A DNA stretch of 64,000 bases from a bacterium (GCA_021780905.1 JAJXXW010000081.1:1-64000), one strand, 5' to 3'; positions 44,201 through 52,330 are shown, counted from the stretch's first letter. Numbers and translations are program-made. The notes: generated by a model not told the origin, from the letters alone.

Positions 44201-44498
44201 TTTCACCGTGCCGGATGGTTCAAAGCTCCTCGGCTGGGTGACGCTGGCGGAAGTGGACTGGCCTTGGTGCCGCACAGGTCATTCTTCGCAAGGCGTCGAG
44301 TGCGATACCGGCATCGTGGTGATGACTAAATCTCAAGTCACCAACCGGCGCTGGCTTTATACCGCCGTCAGCCGGTGCCGCCATAAGTGCATCCTGCTCT
44401 GCGTGCGGGAAACCCTGCTTGAATGCCTCGGCAATAATCCCGACCGGCAAACGCTCCTGCCGGTGTTTCTCGACAAGGCAAGGGAGCATTTTCAATGA
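41292..44498 (+). CDS. Large replication-type protein: N-terminal region plus SF1/RecD-like helicase
   Basis: This protein of about 1068 residues has Walker A at about 693-701 (ISGAPGTGKTQTLADE), motif II-like FAGDEMGQLD about 75 residues on, and the C-terminal UvrD/RecD-like block GHSSQGVECDTGIVV ... WLYTAVSRCRHKCILLC, so the last 400 residues are an SF1B helicase. The N-terminal region (about 60-240, with LQLDEGASKNCNRPSRFLSA) resembles primase-polymerase or Rep domains in layout, which is only a suggestion. A winged-helix-like segment (about 410-470) follows, then a Lys-rich linker. It is probably the replication or mobilization helicase of the element. ATG 41292 is chosen over a TTG at 41247. 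Confidence 0.75.
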   Translation: MATTMSAVASAVTSDTALAGSHLHVQKIQSLTQGEVFVSQSKVTKLRNFQTYNHAATVRRYRFEYYVNAIFPVALLHAARTVPANWLRRVKELSIKPGFRHDLTFDFEIQVKNAKGRWVKGRGATPDEKAELLAVLEKLPGIAWAGQTPGGCHAGIYFADWVEWADAELVVDWVWGEVRRNGYTGPLQLDEGASKNCNRPSRFLSAFHFWRPDRHLGPAELQTIKDAASVMPKVKPAKGGKVPAGGSMTGLSERVEALFLRTYNVPDDEIAKRVGNPLSWVVDLFNQLPQTNFNVFCRDLLREIGPRSDFGNHLAATWFRQKRTLLYINAALSWEWLWSQNVSLADAKKRVFTDPVFKPVLDEIETAFAESQIKNGSPHRDYTTWQEWVERDLERCHEKYAGASKKVMQAVEAAVLGHWQPTIKIKDVLKAIPYKKSAAQKALNTLGLTPAYRGRGSYWNVPLGFFFEPADLSKLPDHTDSSSVIEFYSTLPADIVDALNWEDDGSTVVASVPVKAPAPSKPRKARKARKKKLKPMDALLEIGQLDSQQPTNRPVIAEREIRQRLNTERKFRDLLKQVDAEYANAQKFKRPDDDAPARDLLLELVRAHLSADGHVYHASSHLYELLQLACGVKDFVLTLHWLLVKRHVLSVNAWVPDKGDWVGWADYVRGELRFAWQVIGQGAGGGSVEVISGAPGTGKTQTLADELMAARKAKLVSRVGSATNLSAYQLRERMNKRVDVDTIHGAYNITPRQQKKRFVALDADVFAGDEMGQLDCDTAGQMAMAWKPGKRVLLTVGPGQNLPVGPGAVGENLVDWLAANPKVPGVKGTPLKDNHRTSNLLAGGIVDFFEHVHRGRLPETIGPGMEVRYLDNEFQVIQQAAQLAAGMKDFMVFCPRHTDVFRVNNGISLLKRASAGIQNTTIFDFHKGEEMVVVDAGPLASSYGMKNGYVVKVYEDAKTSGNTTDKIHVTFTVPDGSKLLGWVTLAEVDWPWCRTGHSSQGVECDTGIVVMTKSQVTNRRWLYTAVSRCRHKCILLCVRETLLECLGNNPDRQTLLPVFLDKAREHFQ

Positions 44499-44520
44499 CG
44501 AATTACGAGGGGGGATGTCC

Positions 44521-44544
44521 CTCACCACATGTCGTGGGCGAATA
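44521..44544. repeat. Right copy of the 24-bp perfect inverted repeat
   Basis: Exact reverse complement of 40010-40033. Lies 23 bases after the helicase stop and before the convergent integrase-linked gene. The pair brackets the zinc-ribbon to helicase block (4.5 kb). Confidence 0.85.
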
Positions 44545-44571
44545 AGACGCTTGGAGTGCTTGTCAGCGGGT

Positions 44572-44763
44572 TCAACTGATGCTGTTGGGGCGTTTGTCTT
44601 GCCAGCGAGTCTTTAACTCGGCATGGTCGGTTCGGGGCGCGGTGACTGCGGGCGGGGCGGTTGTCTGCCGTTCGCGGTGGCGGCGGATGAGAGTGCCAAA
44701 AGCCCATCCCAGCAACGCACCAAGTGCGCTGGCGCAAAATTGGTCTCGAATGAATTTGCTCAT
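44572..44763 (-). CDS. Small membrane protein co-translated with the integrase
   Basis: This 63-residue protein, MSKFIRDQFCASALGALLGW..., has one hydrophobic segment (about 9-26) followed by a basic stop-transfer stretch (LIRRHRERQ) and a polar tail. Its ATG overlaps the integrase TGA (ATGA), which supports the start and coupling. It has none of the features of an excisionase, so its role next to the integrase is unknown. Confidence 0.6.
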   Translation of the reverse strand: MSKFIRDQFCASALGALLGWAFGTLIRRHRERQTTAPPAVTAPRTDHAELKTRWQDKRPNSIS

Positions 44764-45836
44764 GTTTCCTTTGCGAGCGCCTGCGAGTGTTCGTCTCGGC
44801 TGTGCGCGTAGGTCTTCTGTAGCAAGACGGAGTCTTTGTGGCCTACCCATTTGCTTAATGTGTAAAAATCAATTTTCGGGTTTTCCAACTTCCGCGTAAT
44901 GAACCAATGTCGTAGGCTATGATGTGAAAGGTGCGGGAGTTTTAGTCTCCTGCAACTGGTTCCAAGAACCTTCTTGATGGAATCCTGTTTAGTTATTCTG
45001 TCCGTTGGTTTGGCGTCCGCTGGCATGATTTCCAATAGGAATTTCTTCAAGCTGGCCATCATGGGAATGGTGTATGGTCTGCGCTTTGCCTTAACAAACG
45101 TCAGCGTGTTTTTGTCCCAGTCAATGTTTCCCCATGTCGCGTTCCGGCTGGATTCAATGCGCGTGCCACTCAACGCGAGAAAATCAAACAGCTCCCCGCC
45201 GCTCTTACTCTCGCTGTAAATCATAGCGCGGAGTTTCGCGAATTCCTCCAGCGTCGGCAGTTTGAGCGTCTTTCGGTTCACCTGTGGAACGACCTTCACT
45301 TTCAGACATGGATTGTCCGTGAGCAACATGCCACGAGCTGACGCCAACTTGAAAATGCTGCGTAGCGTTCCTAGACACTGATTTGCGGCAGCAGTCGAGT
45401 ATTTGCGGTTGCCTTTGGGAGATTTCCAAGTTTTCGTTAGCAGGCTGTCCCGCCAGACCTCCACATCATGGCTGGTCACGGCGTTAATTTTCATGGAACT
45501 CAACTGTGTCCACGTTCGCAAAATCAATTCCAAATTATTGAGGCGTGCCCTTGTAGTCATTGGGGACTGTCGCTTATTTTTCAGCCAAATCTTCCATTCC
45601 TCAACCAGCGAGCCAACAGTATTTCCTCCTGTGCCCTTCACGGCTCCCCCTCGAATGCGAACCATGAAAGCCGCCAACTTGTGCCGCGCCTCTTTCAAAG
45701 TATCTGTCTCCAAGCATTGCCTGATTTTCTTACCGTGAATTTTGGCCTTCAGGTAATACTTACCATTGGGTTTGTAGCGAATAAGATTCGTGTCAACGTG
45801 TTCCCAAAGTTCGGCATTTTTTGATTTCTCTGTCAT
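44760..45836 (-). CDS. int: Tyrosine recombinase / integrase of the element
   Basis: This 358-residue protein has an N-terminal arm-binding-like part (about 1-65, TNLIRYKPNGKYYLKAKIHG), a SAM-like core-binding domain (about 70-170) and the catalytic domain with R226 (LSGTRIES), a lysine near 251, H306-x-x-R309 (HHSLRH), H333 (WVGHKDS) and the nucleophile Y343 (QKTYAH). All five conserved positions are present. It should catalyse integration and excision at the 9-bp tRNA-Thr core 100 bases upstream of its start. The following small membrane gene overlaps its stop. Confidence 0.92.
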   Translation of the reverse strand: MTEKSKNAELWEHVDTNLIRYKPNGKYYLKAKIHGKKIRQCLETDTLKEARHKLAAFMVRIRGGAVKGTGGNTVGSLVEEWKIWLKNKRQSPMTTRARLNNLELILRTWTQLSSMKINAVTSHDVEVWRDSLLTKTWKSPKGNRKYSTAAANQCLGTLRSIFKLASARGMLLTDNPCLKVKVVPQVNRKTLKLPTLEEFAKLRAMIYSESKSGGELFDFLALSGTRIESSRNATWGNIDWDKNTLTFVKAKRRPYTIPMMASLKKFLLEIMPADAKPTDRITKQDSIKKVLGTSCRRLKLPHLSHHSLRHWFITRKLENPKIDFYTLSKWVGHKDSVLLQKTYAHSRDEHSQALAKET

Positions 45837-45849
45837 TCCAGTAATCTAT

Positions 45850-45876
45850 AGGGGGTCAAAACAGGGGTCAAGAAAA
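45850..45876. promoter_or_regulatory. Candidate right arm-type recombinase site
   Basis: Tandem GGGGGTCAAA and GGGGTCAA motifs matching the pair at 18354-18380, directly upstream of the integrase start codon and 59 bases inside the right core. The position would also allow integrase autoregulation. Confidence 0.45.
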
Positions 45877-45934
45877 TAATAAAAAATGAATATAACCAAG
45901 CAAACAAAGCGTATTAAGTAATCAGGGAGTTGAT

Positions 45935-45979
45935 TTCGTAATGATCAGGTCGTCGGTTCAAGCCCGACAGTTGGCTCCA
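45935..45979 (+). pseudogene. tRNA-Thr(CGT), 3' half, displaced by the element
   Basis: Starts with the core TTCGTAATG and continues through anticodon 3' stem TGATC, variable loop AGGTC, T arm GTCGG-TTCAAGC-CCGAC and acceptor AGTTGGC-T-CCA. Upstream sequence (GGGAGTTGAT) is element, not tRNA, so no complete gene is rebuilt. Complements the 5' half at 18176-18214 perfectly. Confidence 0.9.
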
Positions 45980-46599
45980 CTTTTTATTGGAAGTGCAGCA
46001 ATGGTTTTCGAATCAACGGTTCTTGGCGGACGCCAAAACAGCCGCCTTTCTTTTTCACTTCCCACCAATTTAGCCTAATTAGCTTAACGGACTTTTACTC
46101 ACCCGCTGCTCGCCAACGGTTCGAGAATGGTCGCAAGAACTTCGCGACGCGTTCGGTGGTTACCACGCCTGCTTCACGGTTAACTCTTCCCCGCGTTTCA
46201 AGGGCCAAATCGAAATCATTTGTGGCGACGCGCAGTTCCGGCTCAACGTCCGAGCGAATCCCGCCCAGCGAGGGCTCATTAATTAATGCCAGGTCGCCTG
46301 AAACAACAATCCAGATGCAACCACACCAAAACCAGCCGATGAAACCTCCGCCGCTGCGAACGCGTCTGCATTCCGAGTGCCGGCGACTACCTGCCAAGAA
46401 TCGGGCGGCCATTGACGAGATTTGCAAATTTTATCAGAGACAATTTTCATGGCAGTTTTGCGCCCGACAGCGGCTTCAACCAAGCTTTGACAAATTTGCC
46501 ATGGAGAGCGAGGTTGCACGCCCGAACCGAGGCGTGATTATTCCAGCAAGGGGATGGACATTTGCCGGGGAAATTTCAAAATTAAGTTTAACTCATTTT
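45980..46599. other. Chromosomal gap without a supported gene
   Basis: About 620 bases between the tRNA 3' half and the PSCyt1 gene. Open frames are present on both strands but lack family resemblance or start signals. Promoters for the cytochrome operon probably lie near the downstream end. Confidence 0.4.
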
Positions 46600-49500
46600 A
46601 TGCGCGTGTGCTTGAGGCCATTGATTTGCAGTCTGCTGTTGCCGGCGGCGTTGGCAGCCGCGACGGCGCCGGCCAAAATCACCTACAACCGCGACATCCA
46701 GCCGATTCTGGCGGAAAACTGTTTCACCTGTCACGGCGCGGATTCGGCGGCGCGCAAGGCCGGGTTGCGGCTGGATCATTTCGAGACCGCCACAAACCAA
46801 TTGGAGGACGGGGCGGCGGCGATTGTTCCCGGCCGGCCGGATCAAAGTGAGATGATTCGCCGGATTTTTGCCGAGGACGACGACCATATGCCGCCCGCGA
46901 AGGTGAACAAGGTGTTGACGCCGGCGCAGAAGGAGTTGCTGAAAAAATGGATTGCCGCCGGCGCAATCTACGAGCCGCACTGGTCCTTCATCCCGCCGGT
47001 GAAAGCGCCGCTGCCCAAGGTTAAAAACACTCAATGGGTGAAAAATCCGATTGATAGTTTCATCCTCGCGCGCCTGGAGCAGGAAAAGCTCAGGCCCAAC
47101 AAGGAAGCCGACAAACGCACATTGATCCGCCGGGTCAGTTTGGATTTGACCGGCCTGCCGCCGACGCCGGAGCAGGTTGAGGCGTTCGTGAGCGACCAGT
47201 CGCCAGACGCTTACGAAAAAGTGGTGGACCGGCTGCTCGCGTCGCCGGCGTGGGGCGAGCAGCGCGCGCATTACTGGCTAGACGCCGCGCGCTATGGCGA
47301 CACGCACGGGATTCATTTCGACAATTACCGCGAGATGTGGACGTATCGCGACTGGGTCATCCACGCGTTCAACCAAAACATGCCGTTCGACGAGTTCACC
47401 ATTGAAAATCTCGCCGGCGACCTGTTGCCCAACGCCACGCGCGAGCAGAAAATCGGCAGCGGCTTCAACCGCTGCAATGTGACGTCGAACGAAGGCGGTT
47501 TGATTGACGAGGAGTATCTGGTGCTTTACGCCCGCGACCGCACGGAAACCACCGGCCAGACCTGGCTCGGCCTGACCGTCGGCTGTGCCGTCTGCCACGA
47601 CCACAAATACGATCCGCTGACGCAGAAAGATTTTTATTCACTGTCGGCTTTTTTCAACCACACCACGCAGCAGGCCAAAGACGGCAACATCAAGGCCACG
47701 CCGCCGGTGATGGTGATTCCCCAACCGGCGGATGACGCGCGCTGGCAGCGGCTGGGCGATGAAATTCCCGCCGTTGAAAAAAATATTGCCGCGCGAAAAG
47801 ATTCCGCGCGCGGCGCTTTCACCAACTGGCTGGCGCAGCCGGATTTGACGAAGCTAAACGGCCGGCTGCCCGCGGGAAAACTAGTTTTTCACGCGCCGCT
47901 GGATGACGGCGCAAGCAGTGAAATCAAATTTACTCTTCCCGGCACCAATCAAACGCTGGCCATCGGTGCCAACACCAACTGGCAGGCCGGCGTGGTGGCG
48001 GCCCGGGCCTACACCATCAGCGGCACCAACGCGCCGGAGTTTCCCGCCGTCGGCGATTTTGAGCGCACGAACGCCTTCAGCTACGCGGCCTGGGTGCGGC
48101 TGCCAGGCAATGAAGACGGCGCGTTGTTCGCGCGCATGGCGGATCAGGGGCAAGCCTTTCGCGGCTGGGATTTGTGGCTAGAGGACGGCCGGCCGACTTT
48201 CCATCTCATTCACGCCTGGCCCACGAACGCGCTCAAGGTTTCGGCCAAAACCGAACTGCCGAAGGACCGCTGGAATTTCCTCTGCGTGACTTACGACGGT
48301 TCATCCCAGGCGAAAGGTGTGAAGATCTATGTGAACGGCGAGCCGCAGAGGATGGAGGTGCAGAATAACAACTTGAAAGATTCCGTGCGGACCGCGGTGC
48401 CGTTTAAGCTGGGCCAGCGCGATGCCAGTTCGCCGGTCCAAGGCGCTGGCCTGCAGGATTTGCGGCTGTTCACGCGCGTATTGAAGCCCGGCGAAATCAT
48501 GGAACTGATGAATCTCCCGCGCCTGCAGTGGCTGGCCCGCAAGCCGGCGCAGCAGCGGACCGAAGCCGAGCTGGACGAGCTGTATCCCGCCTGGCTGGGC
48601 GAGGTGGACGATGGCTATCTGCAACTGGTCCACACGCAGGATATGCTGAAAAACGAGGAGAAGCAGATTCGCCAGCGCGGCACGGTGGCGTATGTGATGG
48701 ACGAGCGCCCCACCGCACCGGAGGCTTACATCCTGTTTCGCGGCCAATATGATCAGCGGCGCGAACGCGTGACCCCGGCCACCCCGGCGTTTCTGCCACC
48801 GATGGCCCCCGGCTTGCCGACCAACCGGCTGGGTTTTGCCCAATGGCTCTTGCAGCCGGACAATCCGCTCCCGGCGCGCGTGACGGTGAACCGCTGCTGG
48901 CAGGAATTGTTCGGCACGGGCATCGTGAAAACGTCGGGCGACTTCGGTGTGGCGGGCGAGGAGCCGTCGAATCCGCAGTTGCTCGACTGGCTGGCGGTGG
49001 ATTTCCGGGAGCACGGTTGGGACGTAAAACGGATTTACAAATTGATGGTGATGTCCGCGACCTATCGGCAGTCGGCCGTCGTGTCGCCGGCGAAATGGGA
49101 ACGAGACCCGGAGAACCGGCTGCTGGCGCGCGGGCCGCGTTTCCGGATGGACGCGGAAATGATCCGCGATTATGCGCTGGCGGCGAGCGGATTGCTCGTG
49201 GAAAAAATCGGCGGGCCGAGTGTCCGCCCGTATCAACCGTCGGGTATTTGGGACACGGTGGGCATGCCGCAAGGCGACACGCGCATTTATTTGCAGGATC
49301 ACGGCGACAACCTGTATCGCCGCAGCGTTTACACGTTTTGGAAACGGCAGGCCGCGCCGGCCTCGATGGAAATTTTCAACGCGCCGTCGCGCGAGACCTG
49401 CACCGTCCGGCGCGATCGCACGGACACGCCGTTGCAGGCGCTGGTGGCGCTGAACGACCCGCAGTTCATCGAGGCCGCGCGGCAACTGGCCCAGGCCAGT

Positions 49501-49758
49501 CTCGCGGGTAAAAACGACGCGTTCGATTACATGGCGGAACGGCTGCTGGCCCGGCCATTGACGGCGAAAGAAAAACAAATTTTGCAGGCGAACGTCGCCG
49601 ACCTGCTCACGCACTACCGGGCCGAACCGAAAGCGGCGGAGCAGTTGCTGGCGGTCGGTGAAAGCAAGCCGGACCCGAAAATCACCGCCCCCACGCTCGC
49701 GGCCTACACGATGGTCGCGAACGAACTGATGAACCTTGACGAAGTCCTGAACAAATAA
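46600..49758 (+). CDS. Exported PSCyt1 / DUF1549 / LamG / DUF1553 protein
   Basis: This 1052-residue protein has a signal peptide (about 1-22), a PSCyt1 heme domain (ITYNRDIQPILAENCFTCHG, CxxCH at 41-45), DUF1549 (from about 145: NPIDSFILARLEQEKL, SLDLTGLPPTPEQ, ENLAGDLLP), a LamG-like insertion at about 420-610 and DUF1553 at about 720-1000 (NRLGFAQWLLQPDNPLPARV, NRCWQELFGTGIVKTSGDFG). Such proteins are hugely expanded in Planctomycetes and Verrucomicrobia; they occur with DUF1501 proteins and are linked to polysaccharide use, but enzymology is poorly known. ATG 46600 is set by the signal peptide; 148 upstream codons in frame are not conserved-looking. Confidence 0.9.
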   Translation: MRVCLRPLICSLLLPAALAAATAPAKITYNRDIQPILAENCFTCHGADSAARKAGLRLDHFETATNQLEDGAAAIVPGRPDQSEMIRRIFAEDDDHMPPAKVNKVLTPAQKELLKKWIAAGAIYEPHWSFIPPVKAPLPKVKNTQWVKNPIDSFILARLEQEKLRPNKEADKRTLIRRVSLDLTGLPPTPEQVEAFVSDQSPDAYEKVVDRLLASPAWGEQRAHYWLDAARYGDTHGIHFDNYREMWTYRDWVIHAFNQNMPFDEFTIENLAGDLLPNATREQKIGSGFNRCNVTSNEGGLIDEEYLVLYARDRTETTGQTWLGLTVGCAVCHDHKYDPLTQKDFYSLSAFFNHTTQQAKDGNIKATPPVMVIPQPADDARWQRLGDEIPAVEKNIAARKDSARGAFTNWLAQPDLTKLNGRLPAGKLVFHAPLDDGASSEIKFTLPGTNQTLAIGANTNWQAGVVAARAYTISGTNAPEFPAVGDFERTNAFSYAAWVRLPGNEDGALFARMADQGQAFRGWDLWLEDGRPTFHLIHAWPTNALKVSAKTELPKDRWNFLCVTYDGSSQAKGVKIYVNGEPQRMEVQNNNLKDSVRTAVPFKLGQRDASSPVQGAGLQDLRLFTRVLKPGEIMELMNLPRLQWLARKPAQQRTEAELDELYPAWLGEVDDGYLQLVHTQDMLKNEEKQIRQRGTVAYVMDERPTAPEAYILFRGQYDQRRERVTPATPAFLPPMAPGLPTNRLGFAQWLLQPDNPLPARVTVNRCWQELFGTGIVKTSGDFGVAGEEPSNPQLLDWLAVDFREHGWDVKRIYKLMVMSATYRQSAVVSPAKWERDPENRLLARGPRFRMDAEMIRDYALAASGLLVEKIGGPSVRPYQPSGIWDTVGMPQGDTRIYLQDHGDNLYRRSVYTFWKRQAAPASMEIFNAPSRETCTVRRDRTDTPLQALVALNDPQFIEAARQLAQASLAGKNDAFDYMAERLLARPLTAKEKQILQANVADLLTHYRAEPKAAEQLLAVGESKPDPKITAPTLAAYTMVANELMNLDEVLNK

Positions 49759-49761
49759 ATT

Positions 49762-51261
49762 ATGAGCCACGAATTTCAAGCGCATCCGCTGTTGCAGGAT
49801 TACGTCCGCTACGAAACGCGCCGGCAGTTTTTCAAGCGCGGCGCCAGTCTGCTCGGCACAGCGGCGCTGGCCGCGCTCGCGCCGAACCTGCTGTTAGCGG
49901 ACGACAAAAAGACGGCGGCGGCGGCCGACGCGGACAAAATGCTGCGCACGATCGGCCTGAATTTTCCGCCGAAAGCCAAGCGCGTGATTTATCTGCACAT
50001 GGTCGGCGGCCCGCCGCAGATGGATTTGTTTGATTACAAACCGAAGCTGGGCGACTATTTCGACAAGGATTTGCCGGACTCGGTGCGCATGGGCCAGCGC
50101 ATCACCTCGATGACGAGCGGGCAAAAACGTTTGCCCATCGCGCCGTCGAAATACAAGTTCGCCCAACACGGCAAAAGCGGCATGTGGATCAGCGAACTGC
50201 TGCCGTGGACGGCGAAAATGGCGGACGACCTGTGCTTCATCCGCTCGATGAACACCGACGCCATCAACCACGAGCCGGCGATCACCTTCATGCAGACCGG
50301 CAACCAGATCACCGGCAAGCCGTGCCTCGGTTCCTGGGTTTCCTACGGTCTCGGCTCGATGAATGAGAATTTGCCGACGTTCGTGGTGCTCATCGCAAAG
50401 TCCACGAACACCGAGCAATTGCAGGCGATTGGCACGCGGCTGTGGTCGGCGGGTTATCTGCCGGGCGAACACGCGGGCGTCTCGCTGCGCACGGCGGGCG
50501 ATCCGATTTTGTTCATCAACAATCCCGCCGGCGTGGACGAAAAAGTCCGGCGCAAAACGCTCGACGGGTTGAAGGCGCTGAACGAAATCAATTTCCGCAC
50601 CGTTGGCGACCCCGAAACGCACACGCGCATCAAGCAATACGAACTGGCGTTTCGGATGCAGTCGAGCGTGCCGGAATTGTCCGACCTCTCGAAAGAATCC
50701 GCCGCGACGTATGCGCTTTACGGCGACGACGCCAAAAAGCCCGGCACCTTCGCGAACACCGCGCTGCTCGCGCGCCGGCTGGTGGAGCGCGGCGTGCGCT
50801 TTGTGCAGATTTATCACAACAACTGGGACACCCACTCGAACGTCAGCGGGCGGTTGCCGCAGCAATGCAAGGATATTGACCAGGCGTGCCACGGCTTGAT
50901 CCAGGATTTGAAGGCGCGCGGAATGCTCGACGACACGCTCGTGGTCTGGGGCGGCGAATTCGGCCGCACGATCTATTCGCAGGGCCAGTTGACGAAGGAC
51001 AACTACGGTCGCGACCATCATCCGCGCTGCTACACGATGTGGATGGCCGGCGGCGGCGCGAAGCCCGGCTTGGTTCACGGTGAGACGGACGATTTTTCTT
51101 ACAACATCATCAAGGATCCGGTTCACGTTCATGATTTTCACGCGACGGCGCTGAAACTCCTCGGCTTCGACCACTTGAAATTCACCTACCGTTTCCAAGG
51201 TCTCGACCAACGGCTGACCGGCGTGGTGCCCGCCAATGTGATTGATCAACTGATTGCCTAA
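49762..51261 (+). CDS. Tat-exported DUF1501 protein (sulfatase-like)
   Basis: This 499-residue protein has a Tat signal (RRQFFKRGASLLGTAALAAL, about 21-40) and the DUF1501 body: YLHMVGGPPQMDLFDYKP, NTDAINHEPAITFMQTG, QIYHNNWDTHSN, DDTLVVWGGEFGRT, and the C-terminal ending DFHATALKLLGFDHLKFTYR plus QGLDQRLTG. The fold is alkaline-phosphatase/sulfatase-like; the substrate is unknown. It starts 3 bases after the PSCyt1 gene, the standard pairing. A decayed C-terminal copy of a relative lies at about 52543-52749. Confidence 0.9.
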   Translation: MSHEFQAHPLLQDYVRYETRRQFFKRGASLLGTAALAALAPNLLLADDKKTAAAADADKMLRTIGLNFPPKAKRVIYLHMVGGPPQMDLFDYKPKLGDYFDKDLPDSVRMGQRITSMTSGQKRLPIAPSKYKFAQHGKSGMWISELLPWTAKMADDLCFIRSMNTDAINHEPAITFMQTGNQITGKPCLGSWVSYGLGSMNENLPTFVVLIAKSTNTEQLQAIGTRLWSAGYLPGEHAGVSLRTAGDPILFINNPAGVDEKVRRKTLDGLKALNEINFRTVGDPETHTRIKQYELAFRMQSSVPELSDLSKESAATYALYGDDAKKPGTFANTALLARRLVERGVRFVQIYHNNWDTHSNVSGRLPQQCKDIDQACHGLIQDLKARGMLDDTLVVWGGEFGRTIYSQGQLTKDNYGRDHHPRCYTMWMAGGGAKPGLVHGETDDFSYNIIKDPVHVHDFHATALKLLGFDHLKFTYRFQGLDQRLTGVVPANVIDQLIA

Positions 51262-51289
51262 ACCTCTCACCACCACCAAACCAACCGTC

Positions 51290-52330
51290 ATGAAAAATGC
51301 AAAATTGAACCGCCGGGAATTCCTCAGGCGCTCCGGCACCGCCGCCGCGTTTCTGTCCGCCGCGCCTTACATTATCGCCGAGGATAAGACCGGCACGCGG
51401 CCGCCGATCCTCGGCGCCGGCGAGCATCAATACGAGTGTCTGCACGACTGGGGCGCACTGCCCGCCGGCCACGTCTATGGCAACACCCACGGCGTGGCAG
51501 TGGACGCGCAGGGCGAAATCCACATCAAGCACACCGTTGGCAAGGGCGCGACAATTGACGACGCGGTGGTGGTGTTCGACGCCGACGGCAAATTTGTCCG
51601 TTCGTGGGGCAAGGAATACAAGGGCGGCGCGCACGGCCTGCATTTGAGCCGCGAGGGCAACGAGGAATTTTTCTATCTGTGCGACACCAGGCGCCACGAA
51701 TTCGCCAAGACAACGCTGGCCGGTCAGGAGCTTTGGCGCAAATGGGCGCCGGAACAGTGCCACGGCTACACCCGGCCGGAGGAATTCGTGCCGACGAACA
51801 TCGCCGTTGCGCCCGGCGGAAATTTCTACGTCGCCGACGGCTACGGCAAAAGTTTCATCCACGAATACGACCGCGACGCGAAATACCTCCGCAGCTTTGG
51901 CGGCAAGGGCGCGGCGCCGGGCCAGACGAGCTGCCCGCACGGGCTGATGGTGGATTTGCGCGGCGAAACACCGGTGCTGGTGGTGGCCGACCGCAGCAAC
52001 AACCGGTTGCAAAATTTCACGCTCGACGGCCAGCACCTCGGTTTCGTCACGGAAAATGTTCTGGAGCCGTGCCATTTTCACACGCACGGCAAACTGATGG
52101 TGGTGCCCGACCTGCATTCCCGCGTCACCTTGCTGGATGAAAATTTCAAACTGGTCGCCCAGCTGGGCGAAGGCCCCGGCTACCAGGGGCTGCGGACGCT
52201 GACGCGCGACCATTTTGTGCCCGGCCAGTTCGTCGCGCCGCACAGCGCCTATTTTGACCACGAAGGAAACATCTTCGTCGTCGAATGGGTCGAGGTCGGT
52301 CGCGTGACGAAGCTGCGCAAGATCGCCTGA
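51290..52330 (+). CDS. Tat-exported NHL-repeat beta-propeller protein
   Basis: This 346-residue protein has a twin-arginine signal (LNRREFLRRSGTAAAFLSAA, about 5-24) and repeated propeller blades: HGVAVDAQGEIHIKHTVG, TNIAVAPGGNFYVADGYG with FIHEYDRDAKYLRSFGGKG, CPHGLMVDLRGETPVLVVAD, and HSAYFDHEGNIFVVEW. Similar six-bladed proteins follow PSCyt1/DUF1501 genes. No catalytic motif can be named. The start MKNAKLNRREF at 51290 lies 28 bases after the DUF1501 stop, making it the third gene of the operon. Confidence 0.85.
   Translation: MKNAKLNRREFLRRSGTAAAFLSAAPYIIAEDKTGTRPPILGAGEHQYECLHDWGALPAGHVYGNTHGVAVDAQGEIHIKHTVGKGATIDDAVVVFDADGKFVRSWGKEYKGGAHGLHLSREGNEEFFYLCDTRRHEFAKTTLAGQELWRKWAPEQCHGYTRPEEFVPTNIAVAPGGNFYVADGYGKSFIHEYDRDAKYLRSFGGKGAAPGQTSCPHGLMVDLRGETPVLVVADRSNNRLQNFTLDGQHLGFVTENVLEPCHFHTHGKLMVVPDLHSRVTLLDENFKLVAQLGEGPGYQGLRTLTRDHFVPGQFVAPHSAYFDHEGNIFVVEWVEVGRVTKLRKIA

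Larger units (their letters stand above)
18206..45943. mobile_element. 27.7-kb integrative mobilizable element in tRNA-Thr(CGT)
   Basis: The borders are the 9-bp direct repeat TTCGTAATG (18206-18214 and 45935-45943), which is part of the tRNA-Thr anticodon loop and stem. A tyrosine recombinase gene lies at the right end pointing inward. Contents include a relaxase, MobC and embedded membrane protein, a large helicase, small plasmid-type genes and cargo (RHS toxin locus, eight-heme cytochrome, Y-family polymerase, regulators). No coupling protein or type IV secretion ATPase was seen, which suggests an element mobilised by a helper. No phage structural genes were seen. It carries its own complete tRNA-Thr(CGT). 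Confidence 0.88.

Noticed and set aside
18206..45943. The island could be a prophage.
   Set aside because: No capsid, tail, portal, terminase or lysis gene was seen; relaxase and MobC point to conjugative mobilisation.
46095..46427. Minus-strand 110-codon frame next to the tRNA 3' half.
   Set aside because: No recognisable domain, unusual Trp/Cys/Gly stretch and no start signal; treated as non-coding.
46156..46599. N-terminal extension of the PSCyt1 protein by 148 codons.
   Set aside because: It would place the clear signal peptide inside the protein and has no family resemblance.
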